This document shows, piece after piece, positions 35,992 through 44,584 of a stretch of DNA of 64,000 nt; within the stretch, counting starts at the first letter, position 1; every line of letters starts with the position of its first letter. The position numbers and the translations under genes were made by a program. A model generated the notes under the pieces. That model worked only from the letters and a program-made list of their open reading frames with translations. It had not been told where the DNA came from and ran no database searches. The DNA comes from Endoryza sp044226045 (GTDB lineage: Bacteria; Bacteroidota; Bacteroidia; Chitinophagales; Chitinophagaceae), in assembly GCA_044226045.1 (NCBI GenBank), contig JBGAHR010000013.1, positions 28,448-92,447 on the forward strand, in the 5' to 3' direction.

Positions 35992-37692
35992 TCAGGCTCC
36001 ATTGGCCAGTTTGCTTTTGCGATAGCCGTAGATAAAATAGATCAACAGCCCGATGGCCATCCATCCAAAGAACCACAGCCAGGAAACCGCCGGAATTTCT
36101 ATTAGCAGATAAGCGCAGGACAGCATGCCCAGCACCGGAATCAGCGAAAATTTCTTTATAAAAGTGAGCACAGACAATATCCCTGCAAAAAGCAGGTATA
36201 CTACAAACAGACCTTTCTGTAATTCTTCTTTACCAAAGTGCATGAACGAATCCATCACTTTGTCCCATAACAGGTAAACGAAAAGGATATAGATCAGCGG
36301 TACAATAAACTGGCCATTGATATAAGGCAGCCTGAAACCGCTTCTCTTCGCCATGTTATCCAGTTTAGGTAAGGCCAGCACCCCCCCTGCTACCAATACA
36401 AAAGCAAACAAGGTTCCGATACTGGTCAGATCGGTCATGAGGGAGCTTTGTACAAACAAAGCCGGTATGGCCACGAACAATCCGGAAATAATAGTGGAGA
36501 TATAAGGGGTTTGGAACTTGGGATGAACTTTGGCAAATGCCTTTGGTAAAAGTCCATCGCGGCTCATGCTCATCCAGATTCTGGGCTGTCCTAACTGGAA
36601 AACCAGCAGCACACTGGTCGTTGCCACCACCGCACTGACAGAAATAATCCAGGAGGTCCATTTCTGACCGACCTGCTCAAACACAAATGCCAGCGGATCA
36701 TTCACATTCAGTTTTGAATAGGGAACCATTCCGGTTAATACAAGCGCTATGAGTATATACAGGATGGTGCAAATAATAAGAGAATAGATCATGCCTCTTG
36801 GCAGATCTCGTTGCGGGTTTTTACATTCCTCCGCCGTAGTGGAAATGGCATCAAAACCGATATAGGCATAAAAGACCGCAGAAACACCTTTCAGCACACC
36901 CTCAATGCCGTTAGGCATAAAGGGAGACCAATAAGATGGCTTAACCGAAAATATGCCCAGGATAATGACAAATACAATTACCGCCAGTTTAAAGATGACC
37001 ATAAAATTAGCGCTGCGCTTACTCTCCTTGATGCCCACATAGGTAAGGCTGGCCACCAAAGCCACAATAATAAAGGCCGGCAGATTGAAAAATATCTTTT
37101 TGCCTCCGATCATGGGCGCATAATTCCATGCATCGAGGATATACTGCATTTTTTTGTCGATCGGTGTTCCCGAATTAACGGCAGCCGTTGTTGCGTGGTA
37201 AGCGGTTTCTGCTGTACCGGGGTCTACTGTCATCCAGCCGGGCAGGTGAATATTCACTGCCTCCAGCAGGTTAATAAAATAAGTACTCCACGATATCGCT
37301 ACAACAATATTGCCGATAGCATATTCAAGGATCAGCGCCCAGCCAATGATCCAGGCCACAATCTCTCCAAAAGATACATAGGCATAAGTATAAGCGCTGC
37401 CGGCAATGGGAACCCGGCTGGCAAATTCTGCATAGCACAGTGCTGAAAATCCACAGGTGATGGCAGTAATAACAAATAGCAGCGAAATGCCGGGACCACC
37501 ATCAAAAGAAGCTTTACCAATAGTTGAAAACACACCTGCCCCGATCACCGCTGCAATACCCATAAAGGTGAGGTCGCGTACATTCAATACTTTTTTAAGG
37601 GAAGAACCATGTCCATGACCGTCTGATATTCCGGCCTCAGCCTCTTGTACAATTCTATCGATCGATTTTTTTCTGAAGAGAGAAGAAGACAT
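35992..37692 (-). CDS. APC-family amino-acid permease (cationic amino-acid transporter-like)
   Basis: A 566-residue transporter with about 12-14 helices. I chose ATG 37692 (MSSSLFRKKSIDRIVQEAE) because the longer frame would run into the polyprenyl synthase gene. Signature: LTFMGIAAVIGAGVFSTIG (unwound helix 1), GFSALCYAEFASRVPIAGSAYTYAYVSFGEIVAWIIGW, and ISTTAEECKNPQRDLPRGMI. It resembles YfnA/CAT proteins that take up cationic or neutral amino acids. A large extracytoplasmic loop (about residues 130-180) is unusual-looking but shared with this subfamily in Bacteroidota as far as I know. Confidence 0.9.
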   Translation of the reverse strand: MSSSLFRKKSIDRIVQEAEAGISDGHGHGSSLKKVLNVRDLTFMGIAAVIGAGVFSTIGKASFDGGPGISLLFVITAITCGFSALCYAEFASRVPIAGSAYTYAYVSFGEIVAWIIGWALILEYAIGNIVVAISWSTYFINLLEAVNIHLPGWMTVDPGTAETAYHATTAAVNSGTPIDKKMQYILDAWNYAPMIGGKKIFFNLPAFIIVALVASLTYVGIKESKRSANFMVIFKLAVIVFVIILGIFSVKPSYWSPFMPNGIEGVLKGVSAVFYAYIGFDAISTTAEECKNPQRDLPRGMIYSLIICTILYILIALVLTGMVPYSKLNVNDPLAFVFEQVGQKWTSWIISVSAVVATTSVLLVFQLGQPRIWMSMSRDGLLPKAFAKVHPKFQTPYISTIISGLFVAIPALFVQSSLMTDLTSIGTLFAFVLVAGGVLALPKLDNMAKRSGFRLPYINGQFIVPLIYILFVYLLWDKVMDSFMHFGKEELQKGLFVVYLLFAGILSVLTFIKKFSLIPVLGMLSCAYLLIEIPAVSWLWFFGWMAIGLLIYFIYGYRKSKLANGA

Positions 37693-37771
37693 GCAGTCTG
37701 GTTTTATTGAACGGTCAAGATAAACAGTTTTCCTTGAAAAAATACAGGTAGTGAGCAGAAGGTCATTGGCC

Positions 37772-38740
37772 TTAGTATTCGCGCTGTACCAGGAAATCGG
37801 CCAGGTTCTGCAATGGCTTTTTACGGCTCGACACAACAGCGGTTTCTTCGAGGTGGTGTATGGCCAGGCTTAGATATTTTTCTTTCAAATCAAAAGCCCA
37901 TTGATCCACTGCGGTATCCCGGTAAATCTGTAAAACACGGTCAACTTTATCGTCGGGCTGACTTTTCAACAATAGTTCCAATTCCTCGCGTTGCGACTTC
38001 CCCGCCCTGCCGAGCGCTTCTATCAGCAGGAAGGTTTTCTTGTTGGCGAGGATATCGCCGCCTACTTTTTTTCCGAATTTCTCCGGATTACCAAAAGCAT
38101 CCAGGAAGTCGTCCTGTATCTGGAAGGCGATGCCAAGGTTCTTTCCAAACTCATACAGGTGCTGCTGGTTTCTTTCACCGGCTCCACCAAGAATGGCCCC
38201 CATCTGAAGGCTGGCTGCCAGCAACACGGAGGTCTTTAAGGTGATCATATGAAGGTATTCGTCATGGCTCACCGATTCTTTCTTCTCAAAATCCATATCC
38301 AGCTGCTGCCCTTCACATACCTCCCTGGCGGTTTTATTGAAAAGCGCGATCACCTGGCGAAGGTATACTGCCTGGATCCGGTTTAAATAATCGTACGCAG
38401 CCACCAGCATTACATCCCCTGCCAGTAGTGCCGTCGAAGAGCCGTATTTCTCATGAACCGTACTCATCCCCCTGCGCAAAGGGGCGTTGTCCATGATATC
38501 ATCGTGTATGAGGGTGAAATTATGAAACAACTCGATGGCGGAAGACACCATCCAGGCATCGGGATGTATGTCATCAAACAATTCATTCCCCATCAGGCAC
38601 AACACAGGTCTGACCCTTTTTCCTCCCAAAGAAAGAAAATAGGTATTCGGTTCATACAATGACCTGGGCTCGCCCGGAAAATGGTCAATATTGAAACGTT
38701 CGGAAAATTGCCTTGACAGTTCTTCAAATTGATGCATCAT
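37772..38740 (-). CDS. Polyprenyl (all-trans) diphosphate synthase
   Basis: A 322-residue isoprenoid chain-elongating enzyme. First Asp-rich motif LIHDDIMDNAPLRRG, second FQIQDDFLDAFG; also YFLSLGGKRVRPVLCL and KTFLLIEAL. It condenses isopentenyl diphosphate with an allylic primer to make farnesyl- or longer chains for quinones or undecaprenyl synthesis; chain length cannot be read with certainty. Next to rnr on the same strand (29-base gap). Confidence 0.92.
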   Translation of the reverse strand: MMHQFEELSRQFSERFNIDHFPGEPRSLYEPNTYFLSLGGKRVRPVLCLMGNELFDDIHPDAWMVSSAIELFHNFTLIHDDIMDNAPLRRGMSTVHEKYGSSTALLAGDVMLVAAYDYLNRIQAVYLRQVIALFNKTAREVCEGQQLDMDFEKKESVSHDEYLHMITLKTSVLLAASLQMGAILGGAGERNQQHLYEFGKNLGIAFQIQDDFLDAFGNPEKFGKKVGGDILANKKTFLLIEALGRAGKSQREELELLLKSQPDDKVDRVLQIYRDTAVDQWAFDLKEKYLSLAIHHLEETAVVSSRKKPLQNLADFLVQREY

Positions 38741-38769
38741 GTACTTTCTGATATTTCTACTGCTTGCTG

Positions 38770-40806
38770 TTATTTCTTTTTCCTGGAATCTTTGGCTTTC
38801 TTCCTGGGTCTTTTATTGATCGCTTCACTCCTCTCCTCACCTAAACCGGCTGCGATCACCCATTCATAATCGAGTTGCCTTTTGGAAAGATTGGCGGCTA
38901 CCACTTTGATGGTTACTTTGTCTCCCATCCTGAATGTTCTACCGCTTCTAAGCCCTACGAGACTGTAATCAGTTTCAACATGTCTGAAATCATCATATTC
39001 AAAAAGGCTGTTGATACTAACAAGTCCTTCGCATTTATGTTCAACCGTTTCCACCCAAAATCCAAATGCGGCTACCCCACTGATCACTCCTTCAAATTCT
39101 TCTCCGAGGAAGCCCTGCATGTATTCAACCTGTTTGTATTTATTGGCGGCGCGTTCAGATTCCATGGCTGCTCTTTCCCGCTCACTGCTATGCTTGCATT
39201 TTTGTTCCAGCTTCTTGTCCAGGGAAACCTGTTCGCCGAGCACTTCAAAAAGTATTCTGTGCACCATCACATCCGGATATCTTCTGATCGGTGAGGTGAA
39301 ATGCGTGTAATACTTGAATCCGAGTCCGTAATGACCGATATTCTCTGTAGTGTAGGTGGCTTTTGCCATTGTTCGTATACCTAACTGTTCCAGTACATGC
39401 TGCTCCGGTCTGCCCTGTACATCTTTCAGCATCTGGTTAAATGAGCGGGCAATGCTCTCGGGTGTTTTGATATCGAACTCATGACCATATTTACGGGCAA
39501 AGGTGATGAAGGGCGTCAGTTTCAGTTCATCGGGGGTATCGTGTACGCGATAGGGAAAAGGAACTTCCTTCTTGTCGATCTTCAATTTGCCTACATGTTC
39601 GGCTACATATCGATTGGCCAGCAGCATAAACTCTTCGATCAGCTGGTGAGCTTCCTTGCTTTCCTTCACCATGATGCCGATGGGCTTACCGGTTGGATCG
39701 AGTTTAAACCGCACTTCCTGTGAAGAAAAATTAATGGCTCCTTTCTTAAATCGCTGTTTCCTGAACTTCTGTGCAAGGTTATTCAGGAGCAATACCTCAT
39801 CGCTGTATATACCCTCTCCCTGCTCAATGATTTCCTGCACTTCTTCGTAAGTGAACCGATGATCGGAATGAATAGCGGTCTTGCCAAGCCAGTATTCCTT
39901 GATTTCACCTTTCGGGGTGATGTTAAATACGGCGGAGAAGGTGAGTTTGTCTTCTTTGGGGCGAAGCGAACAGAGTTCATTGGAGATTCGCTCAGGAAGC
40001 ATCGGCAGTACCCTGTCTGGCAGATACACCGATGTAGCTCTTTCATAAGCTTCCCGGTCGAGTGCGGTGCCTGCTTCCACAAAATGGCTCACATCGGCGA
40101 TATGAACACCGATTTCATAGTCGCCGTTTTTCAAAACGCGGAAGGAAATAGCATCGTCAAAATCACGGGCATCAACAGGGTCAATCGTGAATGTCAGTAC
40201 ATCTCTGAAGTCCCTGCGCTTTTTTATTTCTTCGGCCGAGATCGTATCCGGAATCCTCTCTGACTCTTCCACTACGTCCTCCGGGAATCTCAGGGGGAAT
40301 CCGTTTTCGAGCAGGATCTCTTTCATGGCCACATCATTGGTGTCTGAAGGATCCATGATCTGCATAACTTCTCCTGCAGGCTTACGGCCTTTTTCCCATT
40401 CCTTGATGCGAACGATGGCCCGGTCGTTGTCTTTGGCCCCTTTAAGGTCTTCGAAGGCCACATAAATATCCGGCATCGGTTTGTCGGTATCGGCTACAAA
40501 AAAGGCAAAATTGTTTCCCATTTCTATCCGGCCGGCAAACTCCAATTGACGCCGATTCAGCACCTCCGATACTTTTCCCTGCAATCTTCCGCTCTTTTTC
40601 TTTGCGTCGCCGGTAACTTCCACTCTGACTGTATCGCCATGAAGGGCGGTATTAAAGTCGGAAGGTCTCACCAGGATATCATTCGCCAGGTTTTCTACTG
40701 TTACATAACCCATTCCCGAACGGGTAATGTCCAGCACTCCTTTGAACTGGGAATGAGAAATCTTGCTCTTGTGTTTATGTTTTTTTTGTTTGTGTTTCTT
40801 ACTCAT
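38770..40806 (-). CDS. rnr: Ribonuclease R
   Basis: A 678-residue 3'-5' exoribonuclease of the RNB family. A basic N-terminus (KKHKQKKHKHKSK), cold-shock domains (GVLDITRSGMGYVTV), the RNB core with FTIDPVDARDFDDAISF and the Asp cluster for metal, TSPIRRYPDVMVHR, an S1 domain (GVISGVAAFGFWVET) and a basic tail ending DSRKKK. It degrades structured RNA and takes part in trans-translation. It starts 11 bases after lpxK. Confidence 0.95.
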   Translation of the reverse strand: MSKKHKQKKHKHKSKISHSQFKGVLDITRSGMGYVTVENLANDILVRPSDFNTALHGDTVRVEVTGDAKKKSGRLQGKVSEVLNRRQLEFAGRIEMGNNFAFFVADTDKPMPDIYVAFEDLKGAKDNDRAIVRIKEWEKGRKPAGEVMQIMDPSDTNDVAMKEILLENGFPLRFPEDVVEESERIPDTISAEEIKKRRDFRDVLTFTIDPVDARDFDDAISFRVLKNGDYEIGVHIADVSHFVEAGTALDREAYERATSVYLPDRVLPMLPERISNELCSLRPKEDKLTFSAVFNITPKGEIKEYWLGKTAIHSDHRFTYEEVQEIIEQGEGIYSDEVLLLNNLAQKFRKQRFKKGAINFSSQEVRFKLDPTGKPIGIMVKESKEAHQLIEEFMLLANRYVAEHVGKLKIDKKEVPFPYRVHDTPDELKLTPFITFARKYGHEFDIKTPESIARSFNQMLKDVQGRPEQHVLEQLGIRTMAKATYTTENIGHYGLGFKYYTHFTSPIRRYPDVMVHRILFEVLGEQVSLDKKLEQKCKHSSERERAAMESERAANKYKQVEYMQGFLGEEFEGVISGVAAFGFWVETVEHKCEGLVSINSLFEYDDFRHVETDYSLVGLRSGRTFRMGDKVTIKVVAANLSKRQLDYEWVIAAGLGEERSEAINKRPRKKAKDSRKKK

Positions 40807-40817
40807 GAAATGGTTTG

Positions 40818-41885
40818 TCAGTTGTAACGTTGAATGAAGTCAAAAACAAGTTTACCAAACCGGCTTTCTTCCCCGAACATGATCTGCATGTCGATGGGCA
40901 TCACGAACAGGGGTAGATTAGCGATCTCATGTTCGAATTTAACCAATCGTACCGCATCTTTTTCGGTTGTTAATATAATCTTGTTGGAGGCTTCAATCGA
41001 TTCAAATCTTTTAATAATGTCTTTCAGGTCATCAATGGAAAATATATGATGATCGCTGTACAGCATATCGTAATAGGCCCTGGATGATTCATGAAGGAAG
41101 TCTTTAAGCGGCTTTGGATTGGCAATTCCGCTTACCAGCAATACTTCCATTCCCGCATGTATATCCAGTGTGTGCTTGCGGGTAAGGTGATAGGGTTTCC
41201 CATACCGGATATTCGAAAAAAACAATTGCTGATGAGGCAAGAGTTTAATTTCCCGGCGAATACTATCCTGTTGGGCTTTGTCGAGATCAATGGGGCATTT
41301 GGTCACAACAATCACCTCCGCTCGTTTATAGCTGCCTGGTTCATCTCTGAGGTCTCCGGTCGGCAAAAACCAGTCGCGTGTAAACAGATTGCTGTGTTCA
41401 GTCAGCAATATATTCAAGCCTGCCTTTACAGTACGATGCTGAAAGGCATCATCCAACAGAATTACCCGGGTATCCGGCCGGTCGTGCAGTAATTGCGGGA
41501 TGGCTACCAGTCTTTCCTCTCCGACTGCCACCGTTACATCCGGAAACTTGAGATGAAACTGCATGGGCTCGTCTCCGATTTCCAGGGCTGTTGTTTTTTC
41601 ATAGGCCAGCGCATAGCCTTTCGTTTTCCTTTTGTACCCCCTGCTGAGAATAGCAGTGGCCCAGTCGTCTTTCAACAATCTCGCAAGATATTCGACCATA
41701 GTGGATTTTCCTGTACCTCCCGCCGACAGATTTCCGATACAAATAACCGGCAGGTTAAAGGCCGAGGATGGTAAAATATTCTTATCGTACAAACGGTTAC
41801 GCACCCAGATGACCAGCGCATACACGAGAGAAAAAGGAAAGAGCAAAATCCTGATGGGCTTAAGCAACGGCGCATTAAAATTCAT
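40818..41885 (-). CDS. lpxK: Tetraacyldisaccharide 4'-kinase LpxK
   Basis: A 355-residue membrane-associated kinase that phosphorylates the lipid A disaccharide. N-terminal helix (about 10-25), then the Walker A VICIGNLSAGGTGKSTMVEYLARLL, LSRGYKRKTKG, GDEPMQFHLKFPDVTVAVG, and VILLDDAFQHRTVK. It overlaps the 5-formyl-THF cyclo-ligase gene by 11 bases. Shows that this organism makes lipopolysaccharide-type lipid A. Confidence 0.95.
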   Translation of the reverse strand: MNFNAPLLKPIRILLFPFSLVYALVIWVRNRLYDKNILPSSAFNLPVICIGNLSAGGTGKSTMVEYLARLLKDDWATAILSRGYKRKTKGYALAYEKTTALEIGDEPMQFHLKFPDVTVAVGEERLVAIPQLLHDRPDTRVILLDDAFQHRTVKAGLNILLTEHSNLFTRDWFLPTGDLRDEPGSYKRAEVIVVTKCPIDLDKAQQDSIRREIKLLPHQQLFFSNIRYGKPYHLTRKHTLDIHAGMEVLLVSGIANPKPLKDFLHESSRAYYDMLYSDHHIFSIDDLKDIIKRFESIEASNKIILTTEKDAVRLVKFEHEIANLPLFVMPIDMQIMFGEESRFGKLVFDFIQRYN

Positions 41886-42444
41886 AGATGCCTGATGGTG
41901 TGATACAAAGACTTAAAGGTACGTCAAATTCTGTGACGTCCCGGATGAGCTCCACGGGCTCAAAATAGGAGAATCCGATCTTCAGCACTGAGGGGCGGCA
42001 ACGGGGCAGGTACCGGTCATAAAACCCTTTACCATAGCCAATCCTGAATCCCTGCCGGTCGAAGGCTACCAGGGGAACAAAGGCGAGATCGATCAGTTCG
42101 GGGGGAATCCATTCGCCATTAATAGGCTCCAGTATATTGAATTTATTCTTGGCATACAGCCCATCTCCCGACACCTGAAAACTTTCCATGTTCTGCATGT
42201 CCGACTCAATGCGCGGCCAACCGATTTTCACTGAAGAATGCTTCATCTGAATAAGCTGATCACACATACTAATGTCGAATTCTCTTCTGTCTACGAGGGG
42301 ATAATAAGACAACAAATATTCTATTGGAGGAAGTTGAATCGTCTTAAAATTTTCGACCATTTTCATAGAAAGGTCATTCCATTCCTGTTCGGACAGTTGC
42401 AATCTTTTTTGCAGATAGTCACCCCTGAGTGATTTTTTCATCAT
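41875..42444 (-). CDS. 5-formyltetrahydrofolate cyclo-ligase
   Basis: A 189-residue enzyme that converts 5-formyl-THF to 5,10-methenyl-THF with ATP. I chose the ATG at 42444, whose ATGA overlaps the bioD stop; the frame extends further upstream inside bioD. Motifs: KKSLRGDYLQKRLQLS, LSYYPLVDRREFDI (substrate loop), and FDRQGFRIGYGKGFYDRYL, the hallmark. Tightly coupled to both neighbours. Confidence 0.9.
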   Translation of the reverse strand: MMKKSLRGDYLQKRLQLSEQEWNDLSMKMVENFKTIQLPPIEYLLSYYPLVDRREFDISMCDQLIQMKHSSVKIGWPRIESDMQNMESFQVSGDGLYAKNKFNILEPINGEWIPPELIDLAFVPLVAFDRQGFRIGYGKGFYDRYLPRCRPSVLKIGFSYFEPVELIRDVTEFDVPLSLCITPSGIYEF

Positions 42445-43073
42445 AGCAGACTCGTTAAAGAATCCCTGAGGGATTCTGCCATCGCCTTGACAAAACTTTT
42501 TCCGGGATCCTCCACAACAGGTATCGACCCTAACCGGGGTATTCCACTCCATTTCACAATTTCATTCTCATAACGCTCTTCACATCCATTAAAAATCCAT
42601 CCTGCTACCGGTATTTGAAACAAATGGCAAACATGCGCGGTCAGGAGTGAATGATTAATACTTCCCAGGTAGGCCCTGTTTACGAGTATCAGTGGGGCCC
42701 GAAGAGAAATAATCAGATCCTTAATGAACTCTTTGTGGTTTAAAGGGACCATCAGCCCACCAGCTCCTTCTACTATTAAGTTACGATTATAATCAGGAAT
42801 TTTTGAACAAATATTTTCAATGGAAATTTCAACCCCTTCATGGGCGGCGGCCAGATGAGGAGAGGCAGGCATCTGCAGGCAATAAACTTCTTTATGAATA
42901 GTCGAATAAGGATTGGAGAGACGGTCTGCAATCCACTGAGAGTCTGTTGATGGATCGGCGCCGGATTGAACGGGTTTCCAGTAATCTGCCTGAAGCGCTT
43001 CGGTAAGTATGGAGGAAACGACGGTCTTGCCGATTCCGGTTCCAATTCCGCTGACAAAAAACATCTTTTTCAA
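42441..43073 (-). CDS. bioD: Dethiobiotin synthetase
   Basis: A 210-residue P-loop enzyme that closes the ureido ring of biotin from 7,8-diaminopelargonate, CO2 and ATP. P-loop VSGIGTGIGKTVVSSILTEAL, YWKPVQSG, and LIVEGAGGLMVPLNH are diagnostic. No other bio genes are in the window. It lies 14 bases after rsmD and overlaps the next gene by four bases. Confidence 0.94.
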   Translation of the reverse strand: MKKMFFVSGIGTGIGKTVVSSILTEALQADYWKPVQSGADPSTDSQWIADRLSNPYSTIHKEVYCLQMPASPHLAAAHEGVEISIENICSKIPDYNRNLIVEGAGGLMVPLNHKEFIKDLIISLRAPLILVNRAYLGSINHSLLTAHVCHLFQIPVAGWIFNGCEERYENEIVKWSGIPRLGSIPVVEDPGKSFVKAMAESLRDSLTSLL

Positions 43074-43087
43074 TAAATAATCGATTT

Positions 43088-43642
43088 TCAGGCTTCTGCC
43101 GGAAGCCTGTTTACAAAAATGGAAAATATGGTAGTGCCATAACTCCTCGAAGTAGCGAAGTCGGGAAACTTTTCATAGTTATTACGGGGAGTATGTTCAA
43201 GGATAAACCATCCACCGGGCTTCAATAGTTTTTTTTCCCTGATCCGTACCGGCAATTCATCAATAGAAGCGAGCGCGTATGGTGGGCCGGCAAAAATAAA
43301 ATCGAATTGATCCTGGCATTGCTCTATGAAACGAAAAACATCCATCTTCACCACCTTGAAGTTCTCCAGCTTCAGCATCTCCGCATTTTTCCTGATAAAC
43401 GAATGCATGGCTGGATCTTTCTCCACAATGGTCAGATCAGCCGCGCCTCTCGATGCCAGTTCATAGCTGATACTTCCTGTTCCACCAAAGAGGTCCAGTG
43501 TTTTCAGGGAACTGATGTCGAGATTATTTTCAATCACATTGAACAGCCCTTCTTTGGCAATATCTGTAGTGGGCCTTGTATGCGGCATGTTTGCGGGGGG
43601 ATGTATGCGTCTTCCTCCCAGTTCGCCTCCGATTATACGCAT
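43088..43642 (-). CDS. rsmD: RsmD-family 16S rRNA (guanine-N2) methyltransferase
   Basis: A 184-residue SAM methyltransferase. MRIIGGELGGRRIHPP, RPTTDIAKEGLFNVIEN, the SAM motif TLDLFGGTGSISYELASRGA, VEKDP, and FIFAGPPYALASIDELP. The catalytic motif IV is usually DPPY or NPPY; here it reads GPPY, losing the first polar residue. I do not know how common this is in related species. It modifies G966 in E. coli. It overlaps the DUF3822 gene by ten bases. Confidence 0.9.
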   Translation of the reverse strand: MRIIGGELGGRRIHPPANMPHTRPTTDIAKEGLFNVIENNLDISSLKTLDLFGGTGSISYELASRGAADLTIVEKDPAMHSFIRKNAEMLKLENFKVVKMDVFRFIEQCQDQFDFIFAGPPYALASIDELPVRIREKKLLKPGGWFILEHTPRNNYEKFPDFATSRSYGTTIFSIFVNRLPAEA

Positions 43643-44481
43643 AACGCCATTTCAACAAGTGGTGAAAAATAATGAACCGGAAATGGATTCTCCTGATCCT
43701 GCCGGATGCGCATATCCGCATCGAGCCAGCGGGGAGAATGGAAATAACGGTTTATTTCATTGAACAAGGCAGATTCAGCATCAATCAGTCCGCCAATGAT
43801 AAGTTCAACCTCCGCCGGATCTGCTTTGTATTCTGTACAGATGCCAAGCAAATAATACGCAACATCCTCCGGAACCTGGTATCCGTATGTTTGAATACAT
43901 TGCAGTTTGTCATTTCTGAACCCGATCACCAGGAACTGGTCACTGTACATGAGCACCTTTAGCTGAAAAGCGGCCGGTTGATCCGAAACAGGTTGTTTAC
44001 TTCCCAGCAGCGAATAGGCATGCCAGTAACGCCCGGCGCTAAAATTTTTCTGCACCAGGGAATGAAGCTCCCTGGGAACACGGTAAATATTCTGTACTTC
44101 CTGGTTCCTGATCTTTTCATGTAGCAGAAGCCCTTTGTGGGCGCTTCCGTGAACCCATTCGCTCAGCGGCCTGGCGGTTTCTGCATTAAAAAGTTCTGCA
44201 GGAACCAACACTGCGTCCGGAAAATTATAAACCACCATCGCTTCAGCCGCCTGGCTCAGTCCCAGATCTGTTCTGCCGATCATTTCTTCAAAGAGACTGG
44301 CAACTGTTTCATCCCCCTGATTCGACAAATGAAACTGTTTGAGCTGAAGCAGTTCTTTTTCCTGCCGGTTGATCCAGATACAGGTAAGCTGCTTTTCACA
44401 TATCTCCAGCATGAGGGTAGCCTGCTGCAATTGTGGCAGCCGCTCCTGGTCGATGCTAATTTCAAAAGCCGGTTTCAGCAT
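43633..44481 (-). CDS. DUF3822-family protein
   Basis: A 282-residue protein, start at ATG 44481 (MLKPAFEISIDQER). DUF3822 is a Bacteroidota family with an actin-like/ASKHA look: a long N-terminal strand pair (LMLEICEKQLTCIWINRQEKELLQLKQF), MVVYNFPDAVLVPAELF, and VELIIGGLIDAESALFNEINRYF at the end. Function unknown. It is kept next to rsmD, and the ten-base overlap suggests coupling. The longer frame (to 44607) would cover the start of the divergent MATE gene. Confidence 0.82.
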   Translation of the reverse strand: MLKPAFEISIDQERLPQLQQATLMLEICEKQLTCIWINRQEKELLQLKQFHLSNQGDETVASLFEEMIGRTDLGLSQAAEAMVVYNFPDAVLVPAELFNAETARPLSEWVHGSAHKGLLLHEKIRNQEVQNIYRVPRELHSLVQKNFSAGRYWHAYSLLGSKQPVSDQPAAFQLKVLMYSDQFLVIGFRNDKLQCIQTYGYQVPEDVAYYLLGICTEYKADPAEVELIIGGLIDAESALFNEINRYFHSPRWLDADMRIRQDQENPFPVHYFSPLVEMALCV

Positions 44482-44567
44482 AACAGTTGCAATGTTACTA
44501 TAAATTTCCCTCACAAAACGACCCATTAATGGTCGTAGCCTGGACATGAAGTCTGTGGTAAAAGTGG

Positions 44568-44575
44568 TAGGTTTG
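44568..44575 (+). promoter_or_regulatory. Bacteroidetes -7 box TAGGTTTG for the MATE gene
   Basis: Exact match nine bases before the ATG at 44585; supports the later of two possible starts (44546 or 44585). Confidence 0.5.
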
Positions 44576-44584
44576 CCAACTTTT

